From contig CAJTLX010000013.1 of assembly GCA_910577165.1 (NCBI GenBank), positions 4,212 to 65,034 on the forward strand: a DNA stretch of 60,823 nt, in the 5' to 3' direction. The position numbers and the translations under genes were made by a program. The DNA is from an uncultured Lachnospiraceae bacterium (lineage in GTDB: Bacteria; Bacillota; Clostridia; Lachnospirales; Lachnospiraceae). The notes under the pieces are model-generated. The model saw only the letters and a list, made by a program, of their open reading frames with translations. It did not search any database and was not told where the DNA came from. Position 1 is the stretch's first letter; each line of letters begins with the position of its first letter. This document shows, in pieces, positions 1 through 9,562 of this stretch.

Positions 1-3000
1 GGGGTGTCGGATGGAGTCTGATCTGTTCCCTCATCCCCCGCCGGGGTATCGGATGGGGTCTGATCTGTTCCTTCATCCCCCGCTGGGGTGTCGGATGGAA
101 CATCCATTACTTCTTGTGCAGTAGTTCCTCCCTCAAGGGTAATATCCGGTAAATTTTGTGGCATTTCCACAAATAAAGTATCACTGACAAGTCTTTGTCC
201 CTCATTTGTCTGTGCATTATTTACACGGTAAAGTTCTGCACGTACTTCCGTAATATTCTTTAGCTCAAGTTTCGCTAGTTCTGTAGGGGTAATCCAACAG
301 ATCCATGTACCATCCGATACATTTTCAATCTTGCCCGTATCCGGCACAGGAGCTAAAATAATCTGTTCCACTGTAACGGTGGTTCCCGCACTGGAAGAGC
401 CGATTAAATGATTATCCTGATCATAAAGCAACACCACATTGTAAGCAGGATTTCCTTTGTACATTCCCATAAATACCAGGGAATTTGCCGGAATAATATT
501 CTTTGTTCCATCCGCATTATCTGCTGCAAATGAATAATCTGCAGTGAGTTTTCCGATTACTGGTGTACCATCCGCGTTCCTAAAGTCCACATTGTCACCA
601 GTTACCCCTAATACATCCAGTTCTGCAAGGGAAACACTGCTCACTCCGGTAAGTACAAGCTTTAATGCCGATGCCTTACAGGTACGTACATATTTTCCTT
701 CCTCATTTGCGAAATAGATCTTCTGTTCAGTTCCCGGAACAAAATTCCCACTTGCCACACTTACCCATGTGCCGCCATCTTGCAAGAAGATCTCGTAAGC
801 ACCTGCTGACATTCCTGCTCCCGCCATGTACTTAAAGCCTGTTACGGTAAGCGTCTTGTTAAACTCTAACAAAATCTCTGCTGTCGCGCCCGCCGTCGCC
901 TCATAGATGGTCGTCGGATCGCGGTCAATCAATCTCTCCCTGCTCTTTGGCGTTTCATCATTTCCCTGTGCTGTATTTTCTGAATCATGAATAGTATCAC
1001 CGGTGGTGCTGCCAGTTTCTTCGATTTCGCCTTCTACAGTAAGTCCCGTTGTAGAAACCGCCCAAAATGTCTTGTCAAGACTTCCGTCATGCTGAATTTT
1101 AAGCGGTTCCAGCACTTTTGCTGCAGAGCGGTTCAAGTACTTATCAATCACTGAAACTTCATACCAGACCATACGATTATTGATCGCGGCGATCGTATCG
1201 GTAAATGTGTTTTCCGTTGCAAAGCCCACTACCTGTTTCTCGGTTTTTCCACCGGAGATCATGCATCTTGTAATCTCGTAGCCAAGTACATCCTCCGCCG
1301 GAATTGTCGCACCAAGTGTAAAGTCTACCTGATTCGCAGCACTTAGATTGATACTTGATGCTGTTTCATTGCTGACTGCTGACGTTGTGCCATCCGCACT
1401 AAGACTGCTGCCCGAATGGGTCTTCGCATAAACTCTCGCATCGTCACATGCATAGTAAATGGCTCTATTCTCTTTCGTAAACTGGCTCGCATACTTGATA
1501 GTTTCCGCATCCGGTGTCATTCCCCAACGCTCAAAGAATTCCAAAAGATCCTTTTCTGCCGCTGCACAGGAGAGGCGCATCAATGCTTGATCCGTTCCGC
1601 CTGAAAGAGTCAGATCTACACCGCCCGAAGCTGCCTTCGGTGCTTTGGTTGCCGTTCTTGCATAAGTATCTACCCTTGCAAAGAAAAGACTTGCAAGCTG
1701 CTCGTTATAATCCGCATAAGTCTTGTAATTGTAACCCGGATCATAAGCCAAATGAAGCTGCCAGTACATCCCTAGCTGCGTAAATACATTGGAAGCCCTT
1801 CCCTTTGTTCCAGAAGTCACCTTGTCATATACATTTCTATATTTAAACCGCACACTGTCATTGGTATCTCTTGCCTGAGCTAACACGGAGAAATAATTGT
1901 TTGTGATCTCTGCCACCGCATAGGCTCCCTGATTGATGTCATGCCCAATCTCATGCGCGATTCCCCATCCGAAATATTGTCCGGAAATATGTTTTCCTTC
2001 CTCGTCAAAGGTTGCTGCACTTTCCCCAGTCAGAGCGGAAGAACCATACTCGATACCAATGTGGTTGCCCGCAGCATACATAAACGCACCCGCAAACATT
2101 CTCTGGTAGCGGATATTTAAATGCGATTTTGGCAGACGGTCTATGTCATCAATTGCCGCCACATGAAGTCCTTTGTGCTGGTAGAACAGATGCATCATAT
2201 CTTCCATGCCGTTCATCGAAGTAACTACTCTTGCTGCTTTCTCCGCAGTAGTGCCGCTGCCCGCACCCGCCAAAAGCTGTGTTGCCGGCAGGGAGAGCAT
2301 CATCTTATCCATCAGGATATCCGAGGCACCAAGAACACAGTTTTGCACATCATAGGCAAGACCGGACTCACTGTGGAATCTCTTATGATTTTCTTCCATT
2401 AAACTTACATATTCTTCCAGTTCCTGGATATAAACCTCTGCCCGTCTCTGCTTTTCAGTTTCGTCTGTCACATGGTACAGATCAAGTTTCGGAACGGATA
2501 CTCCGCCGGACACACGCACCGCATAGCGATCCGCACTGTTTGTTCCCGTATATTCAATATACAGCGCGCCGCCAAGTTCCTGATCGGCAAACGAGGCAAT
2601 CTTTGGAATCTGGACAATATTCGCACCCACCTTCAGATTTGCGACACCCTTCGCCATCGCACTTGATTCCGCGTGATACTGTGTTGCTACAAGGCGCAGG
2701 TTTGTTGCTGCTCCGGTCTTTAACTTGTCACTGCCGACATAGATTGTCACAGTCTCGCCCGCCAGCGCGGTAACGCCAAGCGGCTGCCATGCGTTTAGAC
2801 CACCAAAGCCCTTGCCTTTTTCATTCATTGTAATACTGGTGTGTACTTCCACCGATGCCTTTAATTTGACATCGTTTAAAATATCTTCTGCGGTCTTTAA
2901 TTCCCGCTCCAGTGCTTCAAGCTCCGGGTGTTTCTCCCCGCTGACCTCATCCACCTCATTGATCTTAACACGAAGTCTGTTAATATCGTCCTGGGTCACA

Positions 3001-5345
3001 TTAGCTTTAAGTACTGTATGAAGATCATCCGCATAAAGTGCCATGATCTCTTCCATTAAAGTATCGTAATAGTAGAAATAAATCTCTCCGATTCGAATTT
3101 GACCGCTTGAGGTAGCTTTTCCAAAACCTAACTGAATCTTTTTCGCCTCAATCGGGGTATCTAACTTAATGATCCGGTAGCTGCGCCCGTCCACATCCTG
3201 TCTTGAACCAGGTGAGATTCCCCTGGTGATATTTCCTGAGGAAAGTCCGTTTGTCATGGTGTATGCCGTTCCGTCCGCTGTCCAGTAACGCAATGTTACA
3301 TAGGTAAAATCATAACCTGGCAGAGTGTACAGCGCGATGGTATCCATCTTATATGCACTGTCAAACTCGTAAGTCAGCCCTTTATCTGAACCCAAAGTGG
3401 AGGCATTATAACCGCTCTCATCCCATCCTGCTGTCTGATAATAGGAATAAGAATTGCTGTCCACCGTTCCCCATGCACTGTTGCTCGTCCCTGCATCTAA
3501 TGGGCTATCCACCATCGCACAGGCGGTTCTTCTTGTCGCACTTACGATATGCGCGCCTTTCTCCCCATCTTTTCCCACATTGATCAGATGGTAGCGAGGA
3601 ATCTTCGGAGCCTCAAGATCGGTCGTTTTTGCAGAAGCTAAAAGCGACGGTCCACTCTCGCCAAACTCGTTGACTCCTGTCACATACAGCACATACTCCA
3701 CTTTGTCTGCAAGATCGGTAATCACATATTTATTTTCTTCAATTCCCGTAATCTTCTGGTATGTACTTGCACTCTTTTCCTTATAATAAAGATTATAAGA
3801 AAGTGTGTCTTTCATATCTTTCCATGATACAGAAATGCTTTTATAATTTCCCACAGCTGAGACATTATCCGGCTTATCCGGTTTGCTGTTTGGCTTTGGT
3901 GTTGCCGTAACTGCCTCGCTGTAACCGCTTTTCCATGTTCCGTTGATGGACTGAACGCAAAGCGTATATTCTGTATAGTTCTTTAAACTTTTTCCGTCAA
4001 AGTTTGCAATATTAATGGAATTGGCAGAGGTCAGCACTCTCTCCGATATCTCTCCCTGCTTTATCTGAACCTCGTAGCCCGTGATATTTACACATGGACT
4101 CCATTCCAGATAAATCTGTTCGCTGCCCGCCGTTGCCTTCACATTCTCCGGGCGATCCATCTCCGGCTCCGGAATCCTGTCCGCCATTCCATTTACAAAC
4201 TCAACTTTGGAGATTTCCGCCAGATTATTGTTATTTTCCATCCCTGTAATTGTAAAAATAACTTTTTTTACTGCAATCTGCTGCCCCAGATGCACTTGAA
4301 TATTGCCGTTTGCATCCCGATTGGTCGTAACCCCTTCCGCGCCGCGCAAGAGATAGGAAACACCCTTGGTCACAGGAATTTTCTCCGTATAATCCGTCCC
4401 GTTTTCGGTATAAGTTATCTCGATCTCCGCGTCACTGATCGAGTTGTTGCCCGGCGTTTCAATAATAATTCCGTCCGTTTGCACCACATTTTCAGACTCA
4501 TCAAAATTAAAAGTTACCGAGATCGGGTTTTCCTTTGTGATCTCCCCGTTTTTTGGAGCGAGAACAATTGATTTCCCGTTTAACATATCCTCTAAATTCC
4601 CGGATTTCACCTCTGTGTGTTGATCTGCCTCCAACTGGATGGCATTTTCCGGAACAAACTGTTCAATATGTGCTTTTGTATCCCTGCTCTCCCCGTTCTT
4701 TCCTCCGTAACTTTTTACAAAAAATTCCAGATCCACAAGATCTACTTTTCCGTCGCCGTTGAGATCCGTAGTAAGGTCGGATGCAGCGATAATTCCATTA
4801 TCGATCGCATCCACCAAAACGGTGAGATCATCCTCCCCAATCACTCCGTTTCCATCCACATCACCAATTAACAGCACACCCGGATGAGCTGTTCCTGCCG
4901 CATAACTCATTCCGCCCAAAAATCCGGTGGTAAGTTTTACCGAGTAGCCCTGTGCCCCAACTTCAAGCTCCTGGGAAAACTTTGCGAATCCTGCCGCTTC
5001 CACATTTAGCTGATACTTGCCCTGTGGTACATCCTTAAAACTTACCTTCTCATCTTTGATGGTATCTGCGGCAATCGTCAGCGTACCATCAAAACCGCCC
5101 GCCTTTGCTGTAACTGGAGTAAGGCTCACCTGAAATTGAACTGCCTTTTTCAGGAAGAGCGCGGGGGCAAGGGAAACATCCACTTGTCCCGTGGCAGCCG
5201 AAATCCCCGACACTTTTGTTCCCTCCGTTGCGAAACGGAGATCCGGCACGCTTTCTGCACGCGCTGGAAGCATGGAAAAACCTGACTGGAACACAAGCGT
5301 CGCCGCAAGGAAAATTGCTGCTTTTTTCCTTCTCTTCTTTTTCAT
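1..5345 (-). CDS. Secreted M60-type metallopeptidase with dockerin, Fn3 and F5/8C-like domains (3' end outside window)
   Basis: The frame stays open from an ATG at 5345 to the window edge, giving at least 1781 residues. GAGGTG precedes the start. An N-terminal signal peptide (MKKKRRKK, hydrophobic stretch, LPARA) indicates export. A dockerin type I pair lies near residues 158-215 (GDVDGNGVIGEDDL and DLNGDGKVDLVDL calcium loops). Two fibronectin III-like domains follow at about 390-570 and a discoidin/F5-8C-like domain at about 595-760. The zinc motif AHEIGHDINQ is near residue 1131, as in M60/enhancin peptidases, which attack mucin-type glycoproteins. Another F5/8C-like region follows. At the window edge the protein runs into repeats of about 13 residues (SDTPAGDEGTDQT), probably a wall-spanning linker. 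Mucin as substrate is inference from the family. The C-terminal anchor cannot be seen. Confidence 0.85.
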   Translation of the reverse strand, partial: MKKKRRKKAAIFLAATLVFQSGFSMLPARAESVPDLRFATEGTKVSGISAATGQVDVSLAPALFLKKAVQFQVSLTPVTAKAGGFDGTLTIAADTIKDEKVSFKDVPQGKYQLNVEAAGFAKFSQELEVGAQGYSVKLTTGFLGGMSYAAGTAHPGVLLIGDVDGNGVIGEDDLTVLVDAIDNGIIAASDLTTDLNGDGKVDLVDLEFFVKSYGGKNGESRDTKAHIEQFVPENAIQLEADQHTEVKSGNLEDMLNGKSIVLAPKNGEITKENPISVTFNFDESENVVQTDGIIIETPGNNSISDAEIEITYTENGTDYTEKIPVTKGVSYLLRGAEGVTTNRDANGNIQVHLGQQIAVKKVIFTITGMENNNNLAEISKVEFVNGMADRIPEPEMDRPENVKATAGSEQIYLEWSPCVNITGYEVQIKQGEISERVLTSANSINIANFDGKSLKNYTEYTLCVQSINGTWKSGYSEAVTATPKPNSKPDKPDNVSAVGNYKSISVSWKDMKDTLSYNLYYKEKSASTYQKITGIEENKYVITDLADKVEYVLYVTGVNEFGESGPSLLASAKTTDLEAPKIPRYHLINVGKDGEKGAHIVSATRRTACAMVDSPLDAGTSNSAWGTVDSNSYSYYQTAGWDESGYNASTLGSDKGLTYEFDSAYKMDTIALYTLPGYDFTYVTLRYWTADGTAYTMTNGLSSGNITRGISPGSRQDVDGRSYRIIKLDTPIEAKKIQLGFGKATSSGQIRIGEIYFYYYDTLMEEIMALYADDLHTVLKANVTQDDINRLRVKINEVDEVSGEKHPELEALERELKTAEDILNDVKLKASVEVHTSITMNEKGKGFGGLNAWQPLGVTALAGETVTIYVGSDKLKTGAATNLRLVATQYHAESSAMAKGVANLKVGANIVQIPKIASFADQELGGALYIEYTGTNSADRYAVRVSGGVSVPKLDLYHVTDETEKQRRAEVYIQELEEYVSLMEENHKRFHSESGLAYDVQNCVLGASDILMDKMMLSLPATQLLAGAGSGTTAEKAARVVTSMNGMEDMMHLFYQHKGLHVAAIDDIDRLPKSHLNIRYQRMFAGAFMYAAGNHIGIEYGSSALTGESAATFDEEGKHISGQYFGWGIAHEIGHDINQGAYAVAEITNNYFSVLAQARDTNDSVRFKYRNVYDKVTSGTKGRASNVFTQLGMYWQLHLAYDPGYNYKTYADYNEQLASLFFARVDTYARTATKAPKAASGGVDLTLSGGTDQALMRLSCAAAEKDLLEFFERWGMTPDAETIKYASQFTKENRAIYYACDDARVYAKTHSGSSLSADGTTSAVSNETASSINLSAANQVDFTLGATIPAEDVLGYEITRCMISGGKTEKQVVGFATENTFTDTIAAINNRMVWYEVSVIDKYLNRSAAKVLEPLKIQHDGSLDKTFWAVSTTGLTVEGEIEETGSTTGDTIHDSENTAQGNDETPKSRERLIDRDPTTIYEATAGATAEILLEFNKTLTVTGFKYMAGAGMSAGAYEIFLQDGGTWVSVASGNFVPGTEQKIYFANEEGKYVRTCKASALKLVLTGVSSVSLAELDVLGVTGDNVDFRNADGTPVIGKLTADYSFAADNADGTKNIIPANSLVFMGMYKGNPAYNVVLLYDQDNHLIGSSSAGTTVTVEQIILAPVPDTGKIENVSDGTWICWITPTELAKLELKNITEVRAELYRVNNAQTNEGQRLVSDTLFVEMPQNLPDITLEGGTTAQEVMDVPSDTPAGDEGTDQTPSDTPAGDEGTDQTPSDT

Positions 5346-5417
5346 GTTCGCACCTCGTTTCTAATAATTCTATGCCCCCATTATACACGAAGAACTATTT
5401 TCTGGCAAGATGGAGTT

Positions 5418-6002
5418 TTATCCGGTGCTTTCTTTTCTCTCCCATGGCATTGCCACGCGATTTCTCGCCCAGGCTCTGACAAAGGCAAATGTTTTTTTCT
5501 CGCCGCGCACAGCAAGCATTTTTAACAAATACTCTAATTGCCTGGACGTTTCCGGATGGAGCATATGGTTTTCTAAACGTCTTTGTTTTCCGTTGTTAAA
5601 ATATTTTAGAGGACCTTTATTACTATATGCATCCCCTTTATAAATTTTTTCTGCCGCCACACGGTCACAAAACATTTCAATCACATAGCATTTTGGCATT
5701 TGTATCGGAGAGAGTTTCTTTGTTTGAGGATTGTAGTCGCTCCAGTACTCAAAATGATGTTTATTGCGACCTTTATGGTGCATCCACGCCTTCGAATAAC
5801 CATAGTCCTCCCGCTCGCCCTCATTTGGACTGCGATCCCCCCGATAATACTTTGCGCCGACAATGAATTCCGCTGGCATATATTTTGAGAGGTCGTGAAA
5901 CAGACCTTGAAAACCAATTCCGGCGTTGAAGCAATGGCGGATTACCTGATGCCTGTGCTTTGTAATGGTCTTAAAATGCTTAATAAAATGATAGCGCGCC
6001 AT
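5418..6002 (-). CDS. DUF5662 family protein
   Basis: A 194-residue protein starting MARYHFIKHF. This ATG is preferred over an upstream in-frame one because GGGGAGGAAT sits 5-7 nt before it. It is rich in His, Tyr and Trp, with HDLSKYMPAEF and WMHHKGRNKHHFEYW. This is the pattern of DUF5662, whose members keep several conserved histidines that suggest a metal site; no reaction is established. It begins 36 nt after the serS stop on the same strand, so it is probably the last gene of the serS transcript. Confidence 0.75.
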   Translation of the reverse strand: MARYHFIKHFKTITKHRHQVIRHCFNAGIGFQGLFHDLSKYMPAEFIVGAKYYRGDRSPNEGEREDYGYSKAWMHHKGRNKHHFEYWSDYNPQTKKLSPIQMPKCYVIEMFCDRVAAEKIYKGDAYSNKGPLKYFNNGKQRRLENHMLHPETSRQLEYLLKMLAVRGEKKTFAFVRAWARNRVAMPWERKESTG

Positions 6003-6037
6003 AATTCCTCCCCATCTCTTTTTTATCCGCATTGTTT

Positions 6038-7315
6038 TTAGCGGATCTCGGTCATTCCACCCATATACGGCCGCAATGCCTCCGGGATGCGAACACTTCC
6101 ATCCGCCTGTAAATTATTCTCCAAAAACGCAATCAGCATACGCGGCGGTGCGACTACGGTATTATTTAAGGTATGCGCATAATATTTTCCGGTTTCTCCC
6201 GCCACGCGGATTTTTAAGCGTCTTGCCTGCGCATCGCCAAGATTTGAGCAGCTTCCGACCTCAAAATATTTCTTCTGTCTTGGAGACCAGGCTTCCACAT
6301 CCACCGATTTTACCTTTAAATCTGCCAGATCGCCCGAACAGCATTCCAGCGTGCGCACAGGAATATCGAGCGAGCGAAAGAGATCGACTGTATTTTGCCA
6401 GAGTTTGTCAAACCATACCGGCGATTCCTCCGGTTTGCAGACCACAATCATCTCCTGTTTCTCAAACTGGTGAATGCGGTACACCCCCCGCTCCTCAATG
6501 CCGTGCGCCCCCTTTTCCTTGCGAAAACATGGCGAATAGCTGGTCAATGTGTACGGAAGCTTTTCTTCCGGCAGAATCTGATCAATAAATTTACCAATCA
6601 TTGAATGCTCACTTGTGCCGATCAGATACAGATCCTCACCCTCAATCTTGTACATCATCGCATCCATCTCCGCAAAACTCATCACGCCAGTCACAACATC
6701 GCTTCGGATCATAAATGGCGGCACACAGTAAGTAAAGCCCCGACCAATCATAAAATCACGCGCATACGAAATTACAGCGGAATGCAGTCTTGCAATATCG
6801 CCCATCAGATAATAAAATCCATTGCCCGCCACACGTCTTGCCGAATCCAGGTCAAGCCCGTTAAAGCGTTCCATAATCTCTGCATGGTACGGAATCTCAA
6901 AATCCGGAACGACGGGTTCACCGTATTTTTGTACTTCCACATTCTCGGAATCATCCTTTCCAATCGGCACACTCGGATCGATAATATTGGGAATAATTAG
7001 CATAATCTTTTTGATTTTCTCTTCTAACTCCGTCTCTTTCCCCTGAAGTTCTGCAAGGCGTGCGGACTGCTCATTTACCTGTCTTTTTACTTCCTCCGCC
7101 TCCTCTTTTTTGCCCTGTCCCATCAGCGCGCCAATCTGTTTGGAGAGTTTGTTGCGGTTGGCGCGAAGGGCATCCGCCTCCTGCTTTGCCGCGCGGTTTT
7201 GCTCATCGAGTGCGATCACTTCATCCACAAGGGGAAGCTTGCCATCCTGGAATTTGTTTCTGATGTTCTGTCTCACGATCTCCGGATTTTCCCGGATAAA
7301 TTTTAAATCCAACAT
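6038..7315 (-). CDS. serS: Seryl-tRNA synthetase
   Basis: 425 residues, the normal length. It charges tRNA-Ser with serine in the cytoplasm using ATP. The N-terminal region (about 1-105) is the antiparallel coiled-coil arm that grips the tRNA variable arm. The class II catalytic domain follows, with motif 2 around PCFRKEKGAHG and motif 3 (NNTVVAPPRMLIAFLEN) near the C terminus. A T-box leader and a strong promoter lie upstream (7363-7637), so expression should rise when uncharged tRNA-Ser accumulates. A DUF5662 gene follows on the same strand. Confidence 0.97.
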   Translation of the reverse strand: MLDLKFIRENPEIVRQNIRNKFQDGKLPLVDEVIALDEQNRAAKQEADALRANRNKLSKQIGALMGQGKKEEAEEVKRQVNEQSARLAELQGKETELEEKIKKIMLIIPNIIDPSVPIGKDDSENVEVQKYGEPVVPDFEIPYHAEIMERFNGLDLDSARRVAGNGFYYLMGDIARLHSAVISYARDFMIGRGFTYCVPPFMIRSDVVTGVMSFAEMDAMMYKIEGEDLYLIGTSEHSMIGKFIDQILPEEKLPYTLTSYSPCFRKEKGAHGIEERGVYRIHQFEKQEMIVVCKPEESPVWFDKLWQNTVDLFRSLDIPVRTLECCSGDLADLKVKSVDVEAWSPRQKKYFEVGSCSNLGDAQARRLKIRVAGETGKYYAHTLNNTVVAPPRMLIAFLENNLQADGSVRIPEALRPYMGGMTEIR

Positions 7316-7362
7316 AATACCCTCTTTTCCGCCATTTTCGGCTAATTATTTTCCGTGTACAT

Positions 7363-7602
7363 AAAAAAATGCTCCCGCCCCATATACTTATCCAGTATAT
7401 GGGACGAAAGCATATTACTTCCGCGGTGCCACCCAAATTGACATAGTTTTCTCCATGTCCTCTTAAACGCAGGATAAAGACTGCGACCCTCCGGCATTGC
7501 CCGGCAGCTCAGAAGTGGAAAGGCATTCTCCTCCTCCGGTTTTCACCAACCACCGGCTCTCTTTAGGAATCAAACTGCCGCAGCTTCATCATCGCTTTTA
7601 TG
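7363..7602 (-). promoter_or_regulatory. T-box leader of serS
   Basis: Read on the minus strand, the leader has a Stem I region starting near 7570, the T-box sequence GGGTGGCACCGCGG (7421-7434), and a terminator whose arms share ATATACT and AGTATAT (7367-7413) followed by seven T. T-boxes bind the uncharged tRNA through a specifier codon and the T-box bulge. A Ser codon UCU is present in ACTTCTGAGC near the expected specifier loop, but UCC also occurs nearby, so I cannot fix the codon by eye. The link to tRNA-Ser comes from the serS gene that follows. Confidence 0.93.
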
Positions 7603-7608
7603 GAGCGT

Positions 7609-7637
7609 ATTATAGCACAGGAATTTTTAAGATGCAA
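7609..7637 (-). promoter_or_regulatory. serS promoter
   Basis: On the minus strand TTGCAT and TATAAT are separated by exactly 17 nt. Transcription should start near 7602, at the 5' end of the T-box. Confidence 0.8.
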
Positions 7638-7691
7638 GGGGGAATTTTTGATTTTTGTTTGTTGTTAGGGGAAAATACAATGCTTTGGAGA

Positions 7692-7748
7692 AAAAATATG
7701 TCTGTCCGGTACATATATTTTTATGTATAGCGGACAGACATATTTTCT
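7692..7748 (-). terminator. Hairpin terminator after the Ig-like protein gene
   Basis: A long inverted repeat has arms AAAATATGTCTGTCCG and CGGACAGACATATTTT around an AT-rich loop. It lies 19 nt after the stop of the gene at 7767-8399. The arms are nearly perfect, so it could stop transcription on both strands and would insulate that gene from the serS promoter. Confidence 0.75.
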
Positions 7749-7766
7749 TAATAACAAAGCATACTT

Positions 7767-8399
7767 TTATTTTAATACTTTTTGATAGAGCAATGTTTTA
7801 TCGCTATTATAGATCCGGAAGATTATCTTTGCATCCTTGTATGTATTTGCCTGAAGCTCTTCCAAAAGTGTATCCAAGAGTTCTTCCATCGGCTCGAAAA
7901 CCGCATCCATCGCCTCTTCAAGCTCTTCCTCCGACACATCAATTTCCACGTACTCCTCAAATGTCATTGCGAAGACAAGGGATTTCCCGCTGGCATAGAG
8001 TTTTGTTTTCATGCCCTCGGATGTTTCCTCCACCTTTGTGGAACCGAATTCCTTCTTTAGATAGGATTCGATCTTATTTTCTTCCTTGTTGCTGTCCACC
8101 ACTGTAACCTTACATGTATAACTCTTGTCATCGTACTTCGCGGTGATGGTCGCGCTGCCCTCGCCTTTTGCGGTGATAACACCCTTGGTTGAAACAATTG
8201 CTACCTTTTTCGCGCTGCTGCTCCATTTTACCTCTGTCGCTGTGATATCCCCCAGCTTTAATGTAAGTTTGCTGTCCACTTCCATCGTCGCTTTCGCCTT
8301 GCTGAGCTTCAGGCTCGTGGCGGCAATCGCCCTGTCCGGCGCGATAAGCGCGACAAGCATCAATAACATCAGCACAACAGCTCCAAATTTTCTCTTCAT
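7767..8399 (-). CDS. Secreted protein with bacterial Ig-like (BIG2) domain
   Basis: 210 residues starting MKRKFGAVVLMLLMLVALIA. This ATG is chosen because AAGGAGGG lies just upstream; an earlier in-frame start would place extra residues before the signal peptide. The signal peptide ends near AIAA. Residues 30-105 are a BIG2-type Ig fold (LKLSKAKATMEVDSKLTLKL, VKWSSSAKKVAIVSTKGVITAKGEGSATITAKY). The acidic C-terminal half (105-210) resembles no domain I recognise and contains an EEELEEAMDA-type helical stretch. It is probably a small exported or surface protein of unknown role. Confidence 0.75.
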   Translation of the reverse strand: MKRKFGAVVLMLLMLVALIAPDRAIAATSLKLSKAKATMEVDSKLTLKLGDITATEVKWSSSAKKVAIVSTKGVITAKGEGSATITAKYDDKSYTCKVTVVDSNKEENKIESYLKKEFGSTKVEETSEGMKTKLYASGKSLVFAMTFEEYVEIDVSEEELEEAMDAVFEPMEELLDTLLEELQANTYKDAKIIFRIYNSDKTLLYQKVLK

Positions 8400-8466
8400 T
8401 ACAAAACCCTCCTTAAATGATTCTAAAAGAATTTTATCACATATCTTAAGGTTTTGCAACAGAAAA

Positions 8467-8841
8467 TTAGGAGTTTTTTTGTTCTTTTACATATTTTTTG
8501 ATGGCCTGGAAAGTTTCTACACTGATTACATGTTCAATGCGGCAGGCATCTTCCACTGCAATATCCTGCGAAACGCCCAGGGCAACCAGCCAGCCCGAAA
8601 GAAATTCATGCCGCTCGTAAATCATCTCTGCAACAGCCCTTCCGCTGTCTGTCAGATAGATAAATCCCGCGTCCGTAACGGTAATATAATTATTTTCTCT
8701 CAAATTTTTCATCGCAATACTCACACTTGACTTCTTAAATCCAAGTTCGTTTGCGATATCAACGGAGCGGACAACCGGAAGACGGCTGCTTAAAACCAAT
8801 ATAGTTTCCAGATAATTTTCTGATGATTCGGTAGTATGCAT
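8467..8841 (-). CDS. DtxR/MntR-family metal-dependent repressor
   Basis: 124 residues: an N-terminal winged helix (about 1-62, with SVDIANELGFKKSSVSIAMKNL as the recognition region) and a short dimerisation and metal-binding domain. The likely ligand set of the family is present: acidic residues in SSENYLETI, RHEFL in the middle, and EDACRIEH near 100. It ends soon after that domain, so like MntR it lacks the SH3-like domain of DtxR. DtxR-like dyads TTAGT-N4-ACTAA lie upstream of the feo genes in this window, so control of iron uptake is a reasonable guess. The metal could be Fe or Mn. Confidence 0.88.
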   Translation of the reverse strand: MHTTESSENYLETILVLSSRLPVVRSVDIANELGFKKSSVSIAMKNLRENNYITVTDAGFIYLTDSGRAVAEMIYERHEFLSGWLVALGVSQDIAVEDACRIEHVISVETFQAIKKYVKEQKNS

Positions 8842-8891
8842 ATCTATCCTTTCATTCTGATACGATCAATAAATTAAAATTTTCCTTATTT

Positions 8892-8920
8892 AGTATAGCA
8901 TACAAGCAAAAAATCTTCAA
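8892..8920 (-). promoter_or_regulatory. Promoter of the DtxR-family gene
   Basis: On the minus strand TTGAAG and TATACT are 17 nt apart. ATACTAAATA follows directly and resembles one half of the TTAGT/ACTAA dyads near the feo genes, so weak autoregulation is possible. Confidence 0.65.
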
Positions 8921-8935
8921 TGAAAAATTTTAATC

Positions 8936-9562
8936 TCACAAACTCAGATTCCTAACGCGCCTTTTTATGTTTTCTTCAAATTCTTCCTGTGTCATATTCG
9001 GATCTTTTGTTGCTCTCCATATCTTGCATGGCAGCTCCTTACATCTGGCACAGTTTGCAAGTTTATTTTTCTTTACCGCGCAAGCATAAATGGCGCATAC
9101 CTTTCCTTCCGGCACATGAAACACCCTTCCTTCCAGGGTATTACAGCCATCACAGGAATGTTGAAACAGAGCGCATTTTTCGCACTCCGTACCGCAGCAG
9201 CTCAATCCCAAAAGTTCTCTCTGCCGTTTTTTTGGAAAACTGCCAAGGATAAGGCGGTAGGATTTGTCAAGCAGATCCATCAAGAGTTCATCTGGCACTG
9301 TCCCATCCGGTTTTATCGAATTCCAGTGCTGCTTGTTCGAGTAAAATCCCGGAATAATATCCTCATATTGTGAGCGCAAAAATTCTCCCTCTTCCGGTTC
9401 CAATTTTAAATTGATATAATAGGGAATATTTTTCTCATCCAGACAGATTGCCGCAAACATCCTATCCCCCAATTTGTAACGCACCCAATTCCAGCTCTCC
9501 TGCAAATCCTTTGTCACGCCCCTTTTTTTTAATAAATACTCGTCAATCCATGGATATTTCAT
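8936..9562 (-). CDS. MmcQ/YjbR-like domain plus Cys-rich DUF3795 domain
   Basis: 208 residues. The first about 120 match the MmcQ/YjbR fold (WNWVRYKLGDRMFAAICLDE, then YYINLKLEPEEGEFLR, KQHWNSI, and DELLMDLLDKSYRL). The rest is Cys-rich: CCGTECEKCALFQHSCDGCNTLEG, then CAIYACAVKKNKLANCARCKELPC, typical of DUF3795, which probably binds a metal or an iron-sulfur cluster. No enzyme activity is established for either part. It is followed upstream by a decayed regulator gene with which it may once have been paired. Confidence 0.8.
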   Translation of the reverse strand: MKYPWIDEYLLKKRGVTKDLQESWNWVRYKLGDRMFAAICLDEKNIPYYINLKLEPEEGEFLRSQYEDIIPGFYSNKQHWNSIKPDGTVPDELLMDLLDKSYRLILGSFPKKRQRELLGLSCCGTECEKCALFQHSCDGCNTLEGRVFHVPEGKVCAIYACAVKKNKLANCARCKELPCKIWRATKDPNMTQEEFEENIKRRVRNLSL

